Shown here one piece after another: positions 1-6,147 of a stretch of DNA of 6,176 nucleotides. The stretch lies in the NCBI GenBank assembly GCA_964580655.1, contig CAZOMR010000201.1, positions 1-6,176 on the forward strand, in the 5' to 3' direction. The first letter of the stretch is position 1. Each line of letters starts with the position of its first letter. The stretch comes from CAZOMR01 sp964580655 (GTDB taxonomy: Bacteria; RBG-13-61-14; CAZOMR01). Both the position numbers and the translations under genes were made by a program. A model generated the notes under the pieces. That model saw nothing but the letters and a program-made list of their open reading frames with translations, was not told the origin of the DNA and did no database searches.

Positions 1-1
1 A

Positions 2-67
2 AGACTTCTGGGAACAACGAGCATCCTGAAAACCCACCATTATGTCGCAGACCCGTTCACCCGTTAA
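2..67 (+). CDS. C-terminal tail of a possible tyrosine recombinase/integrase (partial, cut by window edge)
   Basis: A frame open from the left edge encodes about 21 residues and stops at TAA (65-67). It reads LLGTTSILKTHHYV followed by a seven-residue tail. The spacing matches the C-terminal signature of tyrosine recombinases, LGHxSIxTTxxY, in which the Tyr is the DNA-cleaving nucleophile and the protein ends shortly afterwards. The Leu-Gly, Ser-Ile, Thr and Tyr positions align without a gap; the candidate nucleophile is the Tyr codon at 41-43. The usual His after Leu-Gly is Thr here, so the enzyme may be a divergent or decayed member. Only a short segment is visible, so this is recognition by pattern. 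A second frame (from base 1 to a stop at 76-78) is also open and shows no recognisable motif. The fragment converges on acyP, with 35 bp between their stop codons. Confidence 0.4.
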   Translation, partial: RLLGTTSILKTHHYVADPFTR

Positions 68-102
68 AGCTCATGTGAAGCCCTGACCCCTTTGCCTACG
101 AA

Positions 103-387
103 TCATAATGTGTATGTTGTTTTGAATTCAATGAATTCTCCTTGGGGTTCCTGCCATTCGATCTCAATATCGTCTACCCTTGCCAGTCTCGGTCCGCGCC
201 TGCACCATTTGATCAGGTCCTCTATCTTTTCCCTGTCCCCCTCGGCCACTATCTCCACGGTTCTGTCCATACGGTTCCGGACCCATCCTGTAAGGCCCAG
301 TCTCCGTGCTACATCCTCGGTATCCATCCGATAGCATACTCCCTGAACCCTTCCTTTCACGATCAGGTGCGCCCGTGCCTCGGCCAT
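103..387 (-). CDS. acyP: Acylphosphatase
   Basis: A 94-residue protein, the normal length for the acylphosphatase family: small cytoplasmic alpha/beta enzymes that hydrolyse the carboxyl-phosphate bond of acyl phosphates such as acetyl phosphate or carbamoyl phosphate. The phosphate-binding loop reads GRVQGVCYR (residues 12-20), ending in the catalytic Arg20. The second motif, GWVRN (34-38), supplies the catalytic Asn38. The 18-residue spacing between them equals that of Arg23 and Asn41 in the vertebrate enzymes. The following strand reads TVEIVAEG (43-50). The usual DG before VE is replaced by DR, a minor departure. The ATG at 387-385 follows AGGAGG (403-398) at a 10-nt gap. The gene lies 63 bp downstream of ligA on the same strand and probably shares its transcript. 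The physiological substrate in bacteria is generally unclear and the context does not settle it. Confidence 0.95.
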   Translation of the reverse strand: MAEARAHLIVKGRVQGVCYRMDTEDVARRLGLTGWVRNRMDRTVEIVAEGDREKIEDLIKWCRRGPRLARVDDIEIEWQEPQGEFIEFKTTYTL

Positions 388-414
388 CTTTTCATCCCCT
401 CCTTATCTGTGCGA

Positions 415-458
415 GCGACTTCCTCCTTCGCTAAAGCTTCGGATAACAAGTCAGTCGC
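415..458. repeat. Imperfect inverted repeat at the ligA-acyP junction, possibly a dispersed small repeat
   Basis: Outer arms GCGACT (415-420) and AGTCGC (453-458) are perfect complements. An alternative nested register pairs GACTT (417-421) with AAGTC (448-452). Inside are TCC (424-426) facing GGA (441-443), GCT (430-432) facing AGC (435-437), and a direct repeat CTTCG (426-430, 437-441). The right arm overlaps the final codons and TGA of ligA. The core CTTCGCTAAAGCTTCGG, with flanking AAGTC and GACTT, resembles a small repeat I recall being scattered through genomes of several candidate bacterial phyla. That resemblance comes from memory and was not searched. It could equally be a transcript-processing or attenuation hairpin between the two genes, although no U-tract follows it. 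Confidence 0.5.
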
Positions 459-2448
459 GATGTAGCATTCTCTTGAACTCAGCCTCGTTTATGATCTTCA
501 CACCCAGTTCCTTTGCCTTGGCGAGCTTACTTCCGGGTTCCTTGCCCGCTACCACGAATTCGGTTTTCTTGCTCACGCTTGATGCGACGCGGGCTCCGGC
601 GCGGACGATCTCGGCCTTGGCCTGGTCCCGTGTCATGGACTCCAGTGCGCCTGTAAGCACGAAAGTTTTCCCGGAGAGCGCTGATCCTTCCCGAGGCTTT
701 TCTCTCTTTATTTCCAGACCCATATCAACCAGCTTTTGAATTAAATTTTTGTTCTCCTTATTCTGGAAGAACTGGATCACGCTCCTCGCGATCTCCGGAC
801 CGACCTCATCGAGTTCGAGAAGCTCATCCTCGCTGGCATTCCTGAGGGAATCAAGCTCGCCGAAGGTATTGGCAAGAACCCTTGCCATGTGCTCGCCGAC
901 ATGTCGGATGCCCAGCGCATAGAGGAATCTCGGAAGGGTTGTTTTTTTGCTTGCTTCAATGGCCTGTATCAGATTGCCTGCGCTTTTTTCCGCCATCCGT
1001 TCCAGTGGAACAAGCTTGTCCTTCTTCAACTTGTAGATGTCGGAGATAGATCGCACGAGCTTTTCTTCGTAGATCTGTTCCACTATTTTCTCGCCCAGCC
1101 CGTCAATGTCCATGGCGTTGCGAGAGACGAAGTGCTTGATGCTCTCCTTGATCTGTGCCGGGCAGTTCAGGTTGATGCACCGTGTCACGACCTCGCGTTC
1201 GGGCCGGACTACTTTTGAGCCGCAGACAGGACAGCGCTCCGGCAGGTGGAAGGGTTTTGTTCCGTGAGGCCTTTTTTCCGTGATGACCTTTACAACCTCT
1301 GGAATCACATCGCCTGCCCTCTGTACCAGGACAGTATCTTTGATCCTCACATCCTTGCGGTCAATCTCGTCCTGGTTGTGCAAAGTAGCGCGCTTTACAA
1401 TTACTCCGCTGATCTCCACAGGCTCAAGCTCTGCAACCGGTGTCAGGGCGCCGGTCCTTCCCACCTGCACGATGATATTCCTGACCTTCGTTGTCTCCTG
1501 CCGGGCGGGAAATTTCAGTGCCAGTGCCCATCGTGGAGAGCGCGACTTCTCGCCGAGCGCGGCCTGAATTTCGACTGAATTGACCTTGAGCACAGTGCCG
1601 TCAACCTCATAATCCAGACTATCGCGCTCCTTCAGTATCTCGTGATGAAATTCAACCGCGGCTTTGATGTCTTTGCAGAGTTTGATCATGTAGTTTACCG
1701 GGAAGCCCCAGTTTTTTATCTTAGAGAGCATGTCCATGTGTGTTTTTTCGCGCGGCCCCTCAAGCATCCCGAGCTGGTAACAAAACAGGTCGAGCGGACG
1801 CGAGGCTGTCACCTTCGGGTCTAACTGGCGCACGGACCCTGCCGCGGCATTACGGGGGTTTGCAAATATCTGCTCACCTGCTTTTTCTCGCGCTTGGTTC
1901 ATGCGCTCGAATTCCTTGAGCCGCATATAGACTTCTCCGCGCACCTCCAGCCGCGCTGGAGGGTTTTTATCAAGAAGCTGAACAGGCAGGGTGCGGATGG
2001 TGCGCAGGTTCTGGGTTACATCCTCGCCCACGAGCCCGTCCCCGCGAGTGGCGCCGTGCACCAGGCGACCGGCCTCGTAATACAGGTTAATGGCAAGACC
2101 GTCAATCTTGGGTTCCGCGACATACTCAATACTTCCCTTGTAATCGAGAAACCTTCTAATCCGGTCGTCAAACTCCAGGGCCTCATCATCGCTCATCGCG
2201 TTCTCAAGGCTGAACATGGGCATAAGGTGCGTGGATTTTTCAAACCTCTCAAGCGGCGTGGCTCCAACGCGCTGGGTAGGGGACTCGGGTGTAACCAGTT
2301 CAGGATGCTTATCCTCCAATTCCTTGAGCCTCCGCAAGAGCCGGTCATACTCTGCATCAGAGACCTCCGGGTTGTCGTCACGGTAATAGCGGATGTTGTG
2401 ATAGTTGATCAACTCGCGGAGCTTCTCTATTTCATCCCTTGAACTCAT
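451..2448 (-). CDS. ligA: NAD-dependent DNA ligase LigA
   Basis: A complete ligase of 665 residues, typical for LigA. It seals 3'-OH/5'-phosphate nicks using NAD+ as the adenylyl donor, in Okazaki fragment joining and repair. Domains in order: the NMN-binding domain Ia (about 1-65), with YY (21-22) and DAEYD (31-35); the nucleotidyltransferase domain with KIDG (114-117), where Lys114 is the adenylated residue; an OB fold (about 315-400); a zinc finger with Cys406, Cys409, Cys424 and Cys429; helix-hairpin-helix repeats (about 445-575), including GLGEKIVEQI; and a C-terminal BRCT domain (about 590-665), including GKTFVLTGALESMTR. No key residue is missing. I chose ATG at 2448-2446 because GGAGG (2460-2456) lies 7 nt upstream. 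The adjacent in-frame GTG at 2451 would add one residue but sits only 4 nt from that site. The gene starts divergently from the acylase and is followed by acyP. Confidence 0.98.
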   Translation of the reverse strand: MSSRDEIEKLRELINYHNIRYYRDDNPEVSDAEYDRLLRRLKELEDKHPELVTPESPTQRVGATPLERFEKSTHLMPMFSLENAMSDDEALEFDDRIRRFLDYKGSIEYVAEPKIDGLAINLYYEAGRLVHGATRGDGLVGEDVTQNLRTIRTLPVQLLDKNPPARLEVRGEVYMRLKEFERMNQAREKAGEQIFANPRNAAAGSVRQLDPKVTASRPLDLFCYQLGMLEGPREKTHMDMLSKIKNWGFPVNYMIKLCKDIKAAVEFHHEILKERDSLDYEVDGTVLKVNSVEIQAALGEKSRSPRWALALKFPARQETTKVRNIIVQVGRTGALTPVAELEPVEISGVIVKRATLHNQDEIDRKDVRIKDTVLVQRAGDVIPEVVKVITEKRPHGTKPFHLPERCPVCGSKVVRPEREVVTRCINLNCPAQIKESIKHFVSRNAMDIDGLGEKIVEQIYEEKLVRSISDIYKLKKDKLVPLERMAEKSAGNLIQAIEASKKTTLPRFLYALGIRHVGEHMARVLANTFGELDSLRNASEDELLELDEVGPEIARSVIQFFQNKENKNLIQKLVDMGLEIKREKPREGSALSGKTFVLTGALESMTRDQAKAEIVRAGARVASSVSKKTEFVVAGKEPGSKLAKAKELGVKIINEAEFKRMLHRD

Positions 2449-2475
2449 CACCGATCCTCCAATGGCATACCTGAT

Positions 2476-2504
2476 ATGTTAATAACTTTTTTCCAGGCTG
2501 GCAA
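2476..2504 (-). promoter_or_regulatory. Predicted sigma70-type promoter for ligA-acyP
   Basis: Read on the minus strand, TTGCCA (2504-2499) is a 5/6 match to the -35 consensus. A 17-nt spacer leads to TAACAT (2481-2476), a 4/6 match to the -10. The start of transcription would fall near 2469, giving a leader of about 20 nt before the ligA ATG with the GGAGG inside it. This is a consensus match by eye only. Confidence 0.45.
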
Positions 2505-2536
2505 GAGAGATCATGGATACAAGGTATTTTTCATGA

Positions 2537-2553
2537 CCGGCTTTGCCTGCCGG
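2537..2553. other. Small GC-rich hairpin in the divergent intergenic region
   Basis: CCGGC (2537-2541) and GCCGG (2549-2553) are perfect complements around a 7-nt loop, TTTGCCT. No T-tract follows on the plus strand, and on the minus strand the downstream run has only a few scattered T or A bases, so a terminator is not supported. It lies between the two divergent promoters, upstream of both. It could be a regulator site, a decayed dispersed repeat or chance. Confidence 0.25.
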
Positions 2554-2632
2554 GGGTTTCGCGGAAGTTCAGGGCAACTAGGGATGTCTGATGAGAGAGG
2601 AGATCAGTACGGTCTCGGTGGTTATTCAGGAT

Positions 2633-2661
2633 TTGACTCGCTCAGTGTCATTTGTTATAAC
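2633..2661 (+). promoter_or_regulatory. Predicted sigma70-type promoter with extended -10 for the acylase gene
   Basis: TTGACT (2633-2638), a 5/6 match, is separated by exactly 17 nt from TATAAC (2656-2661), also 5/6. TG at 2653-2654 precedes the -10 by one base, giving an extended -10. Transcription would start near 2668, about 37 nt ahead of the acylase ATG. The promoter lies inside the longer open frame that begins at 2591, which argues against that upstream start. Confidence 0.6.
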
Positions 2662-2689
2662 CAGCGTAATTTTAATCAACTTAAGCAAG

Positions 2690-2695
2690 AAGGAG
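2690..2695 (+). promoter_or_regulatory. Ribosome binding site that fixes the acylase start
   Basis: AAGGAG lies 9 nt before the ATG at 2705. The in-frame ATG at 2591 has no comparable site and would put 38 mostly hydrophobic and mixed residues ahead of a well-formed lipoprotein signal peptide. The site therefore decides in favour of 2705. Confidence 0.8.
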
Positions 2696-2704
2696 AGAAC
2701 GAGG

Positions 2705-5359
2705 ATGACTAGATGTCTGCGAGGGATTTTTTGTTCGTTATTGTTGATAGGTGTGTTGGCGGTCACAAGTTGTGCGATCCGCCCTATGCCCGGATACGAG
2801 GCGGCCCCCACTTTGCCGCAGGTAGACGGCGTTCTGCGCGTTCCCGGGCTGAATAGCGAGGTCAAGGTATACCGGGACGAGTGGGGTGTGCCGCACATCT
2901 TTACGGAGAATGAGCACGATCTATTTTTCGCTGATGGCTATGTTCAGGCCCAGGACAGACTGTGGGAGATGGTTCTCTTCAGGGCTATCTCCACGGGCCG
3001 CCTGTGCGAGATATTCGGCAACCTCGGTGTTCCCGGAGAGTCAGTGATGGGCATGGGCCTGAGCACCCTGGCCATGGATAGGCGTATGAGGGTCATGGGC
3101 ATAAACCTCATAGGTCTTGTTGGCGAGGCTCTTCTGGCCGAGACTCAGCCTGATGTCCTGGCCCAGCTCCAGGCCTATTGCGACGGAGTCAATGCCTTTA
3201 TAGAGGCTAACCGGGACCGGCTTCCCATCGAGTTTCAGGTTCTTTACTTCGAGCCAGACCCTTTCCGGCCTGCGGACATCATCAGTCTGTCCCGGTTCTA
3301 TGCCTCCATGCTGACGGCCAACCTGGACGATGAACTGATTCGCTATGCCCTCATAGATAAATACGGAGAAGACATGGCCTGGAAACTGATTCCTCTGCAT
3401 GACTCTCTTGGCCCGACCGTGGTTCCAAAGGACATGCTCAAGAATCGTCTTTCCAGGCCCCGGCCCCTGGCTCCGGGAGGCCGTCCGGACCCTTCTATAA
3501 CCGGCCTTTCCGGGGATGCGGCCATGAAGATAGCGAGGCTGGAAAAGGCGGTGCGTGCGGCATCATTATTCCCGAAGAATATCGCCAGCAATAACTGGGT
3601 GGTGGGCCCCAAGGTCACGGCCACGGGCACGGCCATGATGGCCAATGACCCGCATCTGTTTCACATCGAGCCTTCCCTGTGTTATGTGATGCACCTCAAG
3701 GGTGCTGGATTTGACTCCTATGGCGTGGTTTTCCCTGGTCAGCCCTATATCGTGATGGGCCATACGCGCAAAATTTCATGGGGCGCTACGGTTACGAGCG
3801 CGGATGTGCAAGACCTGTTTGTAGAAACCACTGACCCTGATCGCCCCGGCCAATATCTTTACAAAGGCCAGTGGCGCGAATTCGTGGTTCGCAGGGAGAT
3901 CATCCGGATCAGGCCCGGAAAGATTCAGACCGGTCCGGACAGACGCTTCAAAGAAAAAGAAATCGAGATCAGGCACAGCATCCACGGCCCGATCATCAAC
4001 GACATTGTCCCGGACCTTCCGAAGGACACCCCGCCGCTTGCCCTGCGCTGGGTGGGATGGGACTTTTCCAGAGATACGAGGATGTTTGAGACCTTTATCA
4101 TGTGCGCCACAGTGGATGAATTCATTGCCAGGCTCCACAAGTTGAACAGGGAAGAAGACATTAAGGTAATCAATGTGGCGATGATGTATAACACCTTGAT
4201 GAAGGGCCAGGGCATTGAGGATTTTATCAAGGCCATGGAGTTTAACGAGCTTATCAATATGAACTGGGTGGGCGCTGATGCGGACGGACACATTATATAT
4301 CTTCCCGGGGGGATCGTTCCAGTCCGTGGAAAGGGCATCGGGGTAATGCCTGTTCCGGGCGAGAGTGGCGAGTATGACTGGACAGGCTTCATCCCGCTCA
4401 TGGAGCATCCCTACGCGATTGATCCGGAGCGTGGCTGGATGGTAACGGCCAACAACCAGGTGGTGGAGCCTGAGTGGTATCCGTATGTGTTCGGCACAAA
4501 TTACAGCGGGGGCTGGCGGGCCTGGCGGATAGAGGAGTTGATAGAGGAGTTAAAGCCCATTACGGTGGATGATATGCGCAGGATCCAGAATGATGTATAT
4601 GTCAAGCAGGCGGATGTGTTTGTGCCATTGATCGTGAAAGCGGTCGAGAAGAAAGGGGTGACCGACAAGAGGCTTCTCAAGGCGGCCAGGATACTCGGGG
4701 AATGGAACCGCGAGGCCACCATTGACAGCCCCGGCCCATGTATCTTCTACGATACCATGCGGCACCTGACCGATCAGGTGCTCAAGGATGATTTCAAGAA
4801 GAAAGATTACAATAATCTGGTCAAAAGCCATGTGGGACATACTGTGCAGATGTGGATCATCAGGGGCAATGACGAGTTCTTTGATAACAAGAAGACCCCG
4901 AACAAAGAGGAGAATGTAAACGACATTCTGGTGGGTGCGCTCGAAGAAGCGGTCAAGTGGCTTACCAGTGTCCTGGGTAAAGACATGGAGAAGTGGCAGT
5001 GGGGCCAGATCCATACCATCAAGTGGTATCATCCAATGGGCTTCAAGCCATTAAAGGAGATGAGCATCGGGCCATTTCCCCATCCGGGCGGAGATAGTAC
5101 TGTTCGCAACGCCGGTTCAATGGGCTTCGGAACCAGACGATATATGTGCATGGGCGGGCCGGTACTCCGCCATATCATAGACTTTGGAGACCCGGATAAA
5201 GCCCTGGTCGTCATTGACGGGGGACAGTCAGGCCAGTGGCTGTCCCCTCATTACCGCGACGGCCACAGTCTGTGGTATAACAGCGAATACATGATCGCGG
5301 AAAAGCGGCCCGAGAAGATTATACGCAAGGCAGAGTCAGTACTGACACTAATGCCCTGA
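2705..5359 (+). CDS. Penicillin acylase (penicillin amidase) family lipoprotein, Ntn hydrolase
   Basis: An 884-residue precursor of the penicillin amidase family: N-terminal nucleophile hydrolases that cut themselves into alpha and beta chains and hydrolyse amide bonds in beta-lactams, acyl-homoserine lactones or other acylated compounds. The N-terminus has a basic start, a hydrophobic core (about 8-20) and the lipobox VTSC, with Cys23 as lipidation site; residue 24 is Ala, so outer-membrane sorting is likely if the cell is Gram-negative. The alpha chain carries DEWGVPHI (58-65) and GYVQAQDRLWEM (78-89). The beta chain should begin at Ser295 in ASNNWVVGP. Asp367 and Asp370 fall exactly at positions B73 and B76, calcium ligands in the E. 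coli enzyme. TANNQVV (581-587) supplies the oxyanion Asn (583 or 584), and Arg608 in WRIEEL fits the conserved Arg. GGQSGQWLSPHYRD (839-852) is the C-terminal family signature. Tandem stops TGA TAA end the gene. The substrate cannot be read from the sequence. Confidence 0.93.
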   Translation: MTRCLRGIFCSLLLIGVLAVTSCAIRPMPGYEAAPTLPQVDGVLRVPGLNSEVKVYRDEWGVPHIFTENEHDLFFADGYVQAQDRLWEMVLFRAISTGRLCEIFGNLGVPGESVMGMGLSTLAMDRRMRVMGINLIGLVGEALLAETQPDVLAQLQAYCDGVNAFIEANRDRLPIEFQVLYFEPDPFRPADIISLSRFYASMLTANLDDELIRYALIDKYGEDMAWKLIPLHDSLGPTVVPKDMLKNRLSRPRPLAPGGRPDPSITGLSGDAAMKIARLEKAVRAASLFPKNIASNNWVVGPKVTATGTAMMANDPHLFHIEPSLCYVMHLKGAGFDSYGVVFPGQPYIVMGHTRKISWGATVTSADVQDLFVETTDPDRPGQYLYKGQWREFVVRREIIRIRPGKIQTGPDRRFKEKEIEIRHSIHGPIINDIVPDLPKDTPPLALRWVGWDFSRDTRMFETFIMCATVDEFIARLHKLNREEDIKVINVAMMYNTLMKGQGIEDFIKAMEFNELINMNWVGADADGHIIYLPGGIVPVRGKGIGVMPVPGESGEYDWTGFIPLMEHPYAIDPERGWMVTANNQVVEPEWYPYVFGTNYSGGWRAWRIEELIEELKPITVDDMRRIQNDVYVKQADVFVPLIVKAVEKKGVTDKRLLKAARILGEWNREATIDSPGPCIFYDTMRHLTDQVLKDDFKKKDYNNLVKSHVGHTVQMWIIRGNDEFFDNKKTPNKEENVNDILVGALEEAVKWLTSVLGKDMEKWQWGQIHTIKWYHPMGFKPLKEMSIGPFPHPGGDSTVRNAGSMGFGTRRYMCMGGPVLRHIIDFGDPDKALVVIDGGQSGQWLSPHYRDGHSLWYNSEYMIAEKRPEKIIRKAESVLTLMP

Positions 5360-5464
5360 TAAGCCCTGAGAAATACTGAATTATTCCAGATGTGAAATGC
5401 GAAGCAACCCCGAATTCCCGGGCCTTATGCCAGGAACAAAACAGGAGTGATTTTGAGCCTTGAT

Positions 5465-5941
5465 CTAACCGCGGCGTTTTCTCGGTTTCTTCAGCGGGAC
5501 AGGCCTGGGGGATCGCACCTTATATCGCAGGAAATCCCAGTAGTCAAACAGGTCTCGACGATGCTCCCTGTTTTCAACAATATCGCGAAGCATATACTTG
5601 AGATGTTCGCGCTCATCGTTGCTCAGACCCTTGACCTCGTCAAAGTATGTCAGGGACACCTCTACCCACTCTTTATCTTCCGAGGGGCGGGTCATCCGGG
5701 CACCCACCCGGCGCACGATCTTTTCCACATCAGGGTCAAACTCCGGGTCTTTTCCCCCAAGCAACCAGTCCACGCTCACACCGGTCTTCTCCGCGATCTT
5801 TAGCAAGGCCTCCCGATCAGGGTTCTGATGGCGCAAGTAGCGGCTGACGGATGCCTGCGTCATACCCAGGCGATCCGCAAACTCCTTCTGTGTCTCTCCG
5901 GAAAACCTGAGCGATGCCAACCTTTCTGAAAATGTCTTCAC
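5465..5941 (-). CDS. XRE-family (Cro/CI-type) helix-turn-helix transcriptional regulator
   Basis: A 158-residue protein starting with GTG (5941-5939). AAGGAGG (5956-5950) lies 8 nt upstream, and the next in-frame Met is residue 27, inside the DNA-binding helices, so GTG is the only sensible start. Residues 4-65 form a Cro/CI-type domain: QKEFADRLG (18-26) is the first HTH helix, TQASVSRYLR (28-37) the recognition helix, and VSVDWLLGGKD (55-65) the typical end of the domain. The remaining 90 residues look mostly helical and charged, with a very basic tail (KKPRKRRG). No LexA/CI-like Ser-Lys autoprotease motif is visible, so SOS-type cleavage is unlikely. It is convergent with the acylase gene. 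The dyad over its promoter's -10 suggests autorepression. Its origin, from a prophage remnant, a toxin-antitoxin-like pair or a stand-alone chromosomal gene, cannot be decided here. Confidence 0.9.
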   Translation of the reverse strand: MKTFSERLASLRFSGETQKEFADRLGMTQASVSRYLRHQNPDREALLKIAEKTGVSVDWLLGGKDPEFDPDVEKIVRRVGARMTRPSEDKEWVEVSLTYFDEVKGLSNDEREHLKYMLRDIVENREHRRDLFDYWDFLRYKVRSPRPVPLKKPRKRRG

Positions 5942-6011
5942 TTACCTGTCCTCCTTGATCTGAAAAATTTTGTCTGTGAAATTCTCGGAGATTTTCTTTG
6001 ACTACTTATCG

Positions 6012-6028
6012 CCCCATGTTAATTGGGG
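6012..6028. other. Inverted repeat in the leader of the XRE gene
   Basis: CCCCA (6012-6016) and TGGGG (6024-6028) are perfect 5-bp arms around TGTTAAT. The element lies roughly 70 bp upstream of the GTG start, within the transcribed leader predicted from the promoter at 6100-6127. It could be an RNA hairpin or a second protein-binding site. It contains GTTAATT, which also occurs at 6139-6145 in the dyad upstream of the promoter. Confidence 0.3.
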
Positions 6029-6092
6029 GAATGCTGAATTTTGAATCAAAGCCCTCTCTATATTGACACACACTCTTTTTAGAGCCTCTTTT

Positions 6093-6112
6093 AGTATGGA
6101 GTTTAGCATACT
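6093..6112. promoter_or_regulatory. Candidate operator dyad over the -10 of the XRE promoter
   Basis: AGTATG (6093-6098) and CATACT (6107-6112) are perfect 6-bp inverted arms around an 8-bp spacer. The next pair outwards is a mismatch and the pair after that matches. The dyad spans the predicted extended -10 and the transcription start of the regulator's promoter. The length and symmetry fit binding by a dimeric XRE protein, and the position would block RNA polymerase. Binding by this particular regulator is inferred from adjacency. Confidence 0.5.
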
Positions 6113-6127
6113 TAATGAAGATGTCAA
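6100..6127 (-). promoter_or_regulatory. Predicted promoter of the XRE regulator gene
   Basis: On the minus strand a perfect TTGACA (6127-6122) is followed after 16 nt by TAAACT (6105-6100), a 4/6 match to the -10. It is preceded by TG and one base (6108-6106), making an extended -10. Transcription would start near 6093, leaving a leader of about 150 nt before the GTG. The leader is AT-rich and shows no other gene. Confidence 0.55.
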
Positions 6128-6130
6128 GTT

Positions 6131-6147
6131 AAAATTACGTTAATTTT
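6131..6147. promoter_or_regulatory. Perfect AT-rich dyad upstream of the XRE promoter (UP element or second operator)
   Basis: AAAATTA (6131-6137), CGT and TAATTTT (6141-6147) form a perfect inverted repeat with 7-bp arms. Relative to the predicted start near 6093 it covers about -38 to -54, where UP elements contact the alpha subunit of RNA polymerase. It could instead bind a regulator for a gene beyond the right edge. Its sequence differs from the dyad at 6093-6112, so the two probably do not bind the same protein. Confidence 0.4.

Noticed and set aside
142..465. A 107-codon plus-strand frame opposite acyP
   Set aside because: It is antisense to a clear acylphosphatase. Its end (SSFAKASDNKS) is the translation of the repeat at 415-458, a spurious product rather than a gene.
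1894..2442. A 182-codon plus-strand frame opposite the ligA 5' half
   Set aside because: It is a shadow of ligA; codon constraint and all motifs are on the minus strand.
2476..2712. A 78-codon plus-strand frame ending across the acylase ATG
   Set aside because: It lacks a ribosome binding site at its start, overlaps the predicted promoters for both neighbours and has no recognisable motif.
3776..4408. A 210-codon minus-strand frame opposite the acylase
   Set aside because: It is antisense to a conserved enzyme, with no ribosome binding site or domain of its own.
5222..5245. GACAG and CTGTC inverted pair near the end of the acylase gene
   Set aside because: It lies inside the conserved GGQSGQWLSPHY coding segment, where codon choice explains it.
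5412..5422. GAATTCCCGGG, which joins EcoRI and SmaI sites as in cloning linkers
   Set aside because: The match is only 11 bp and the flanks do not continue any polylinker I know, so chance is more likely than vector carry-over.
6063..6097. A perfect TTGACA at 6063-6068 on the plus strand, with TAGTAT at 6092-6097 as a possible divergent promoter
   Set aside because: The 23-nt spacing is too long, and no good -10 occurs at 16 to 18 nt. No gene start is visible before the right edge.
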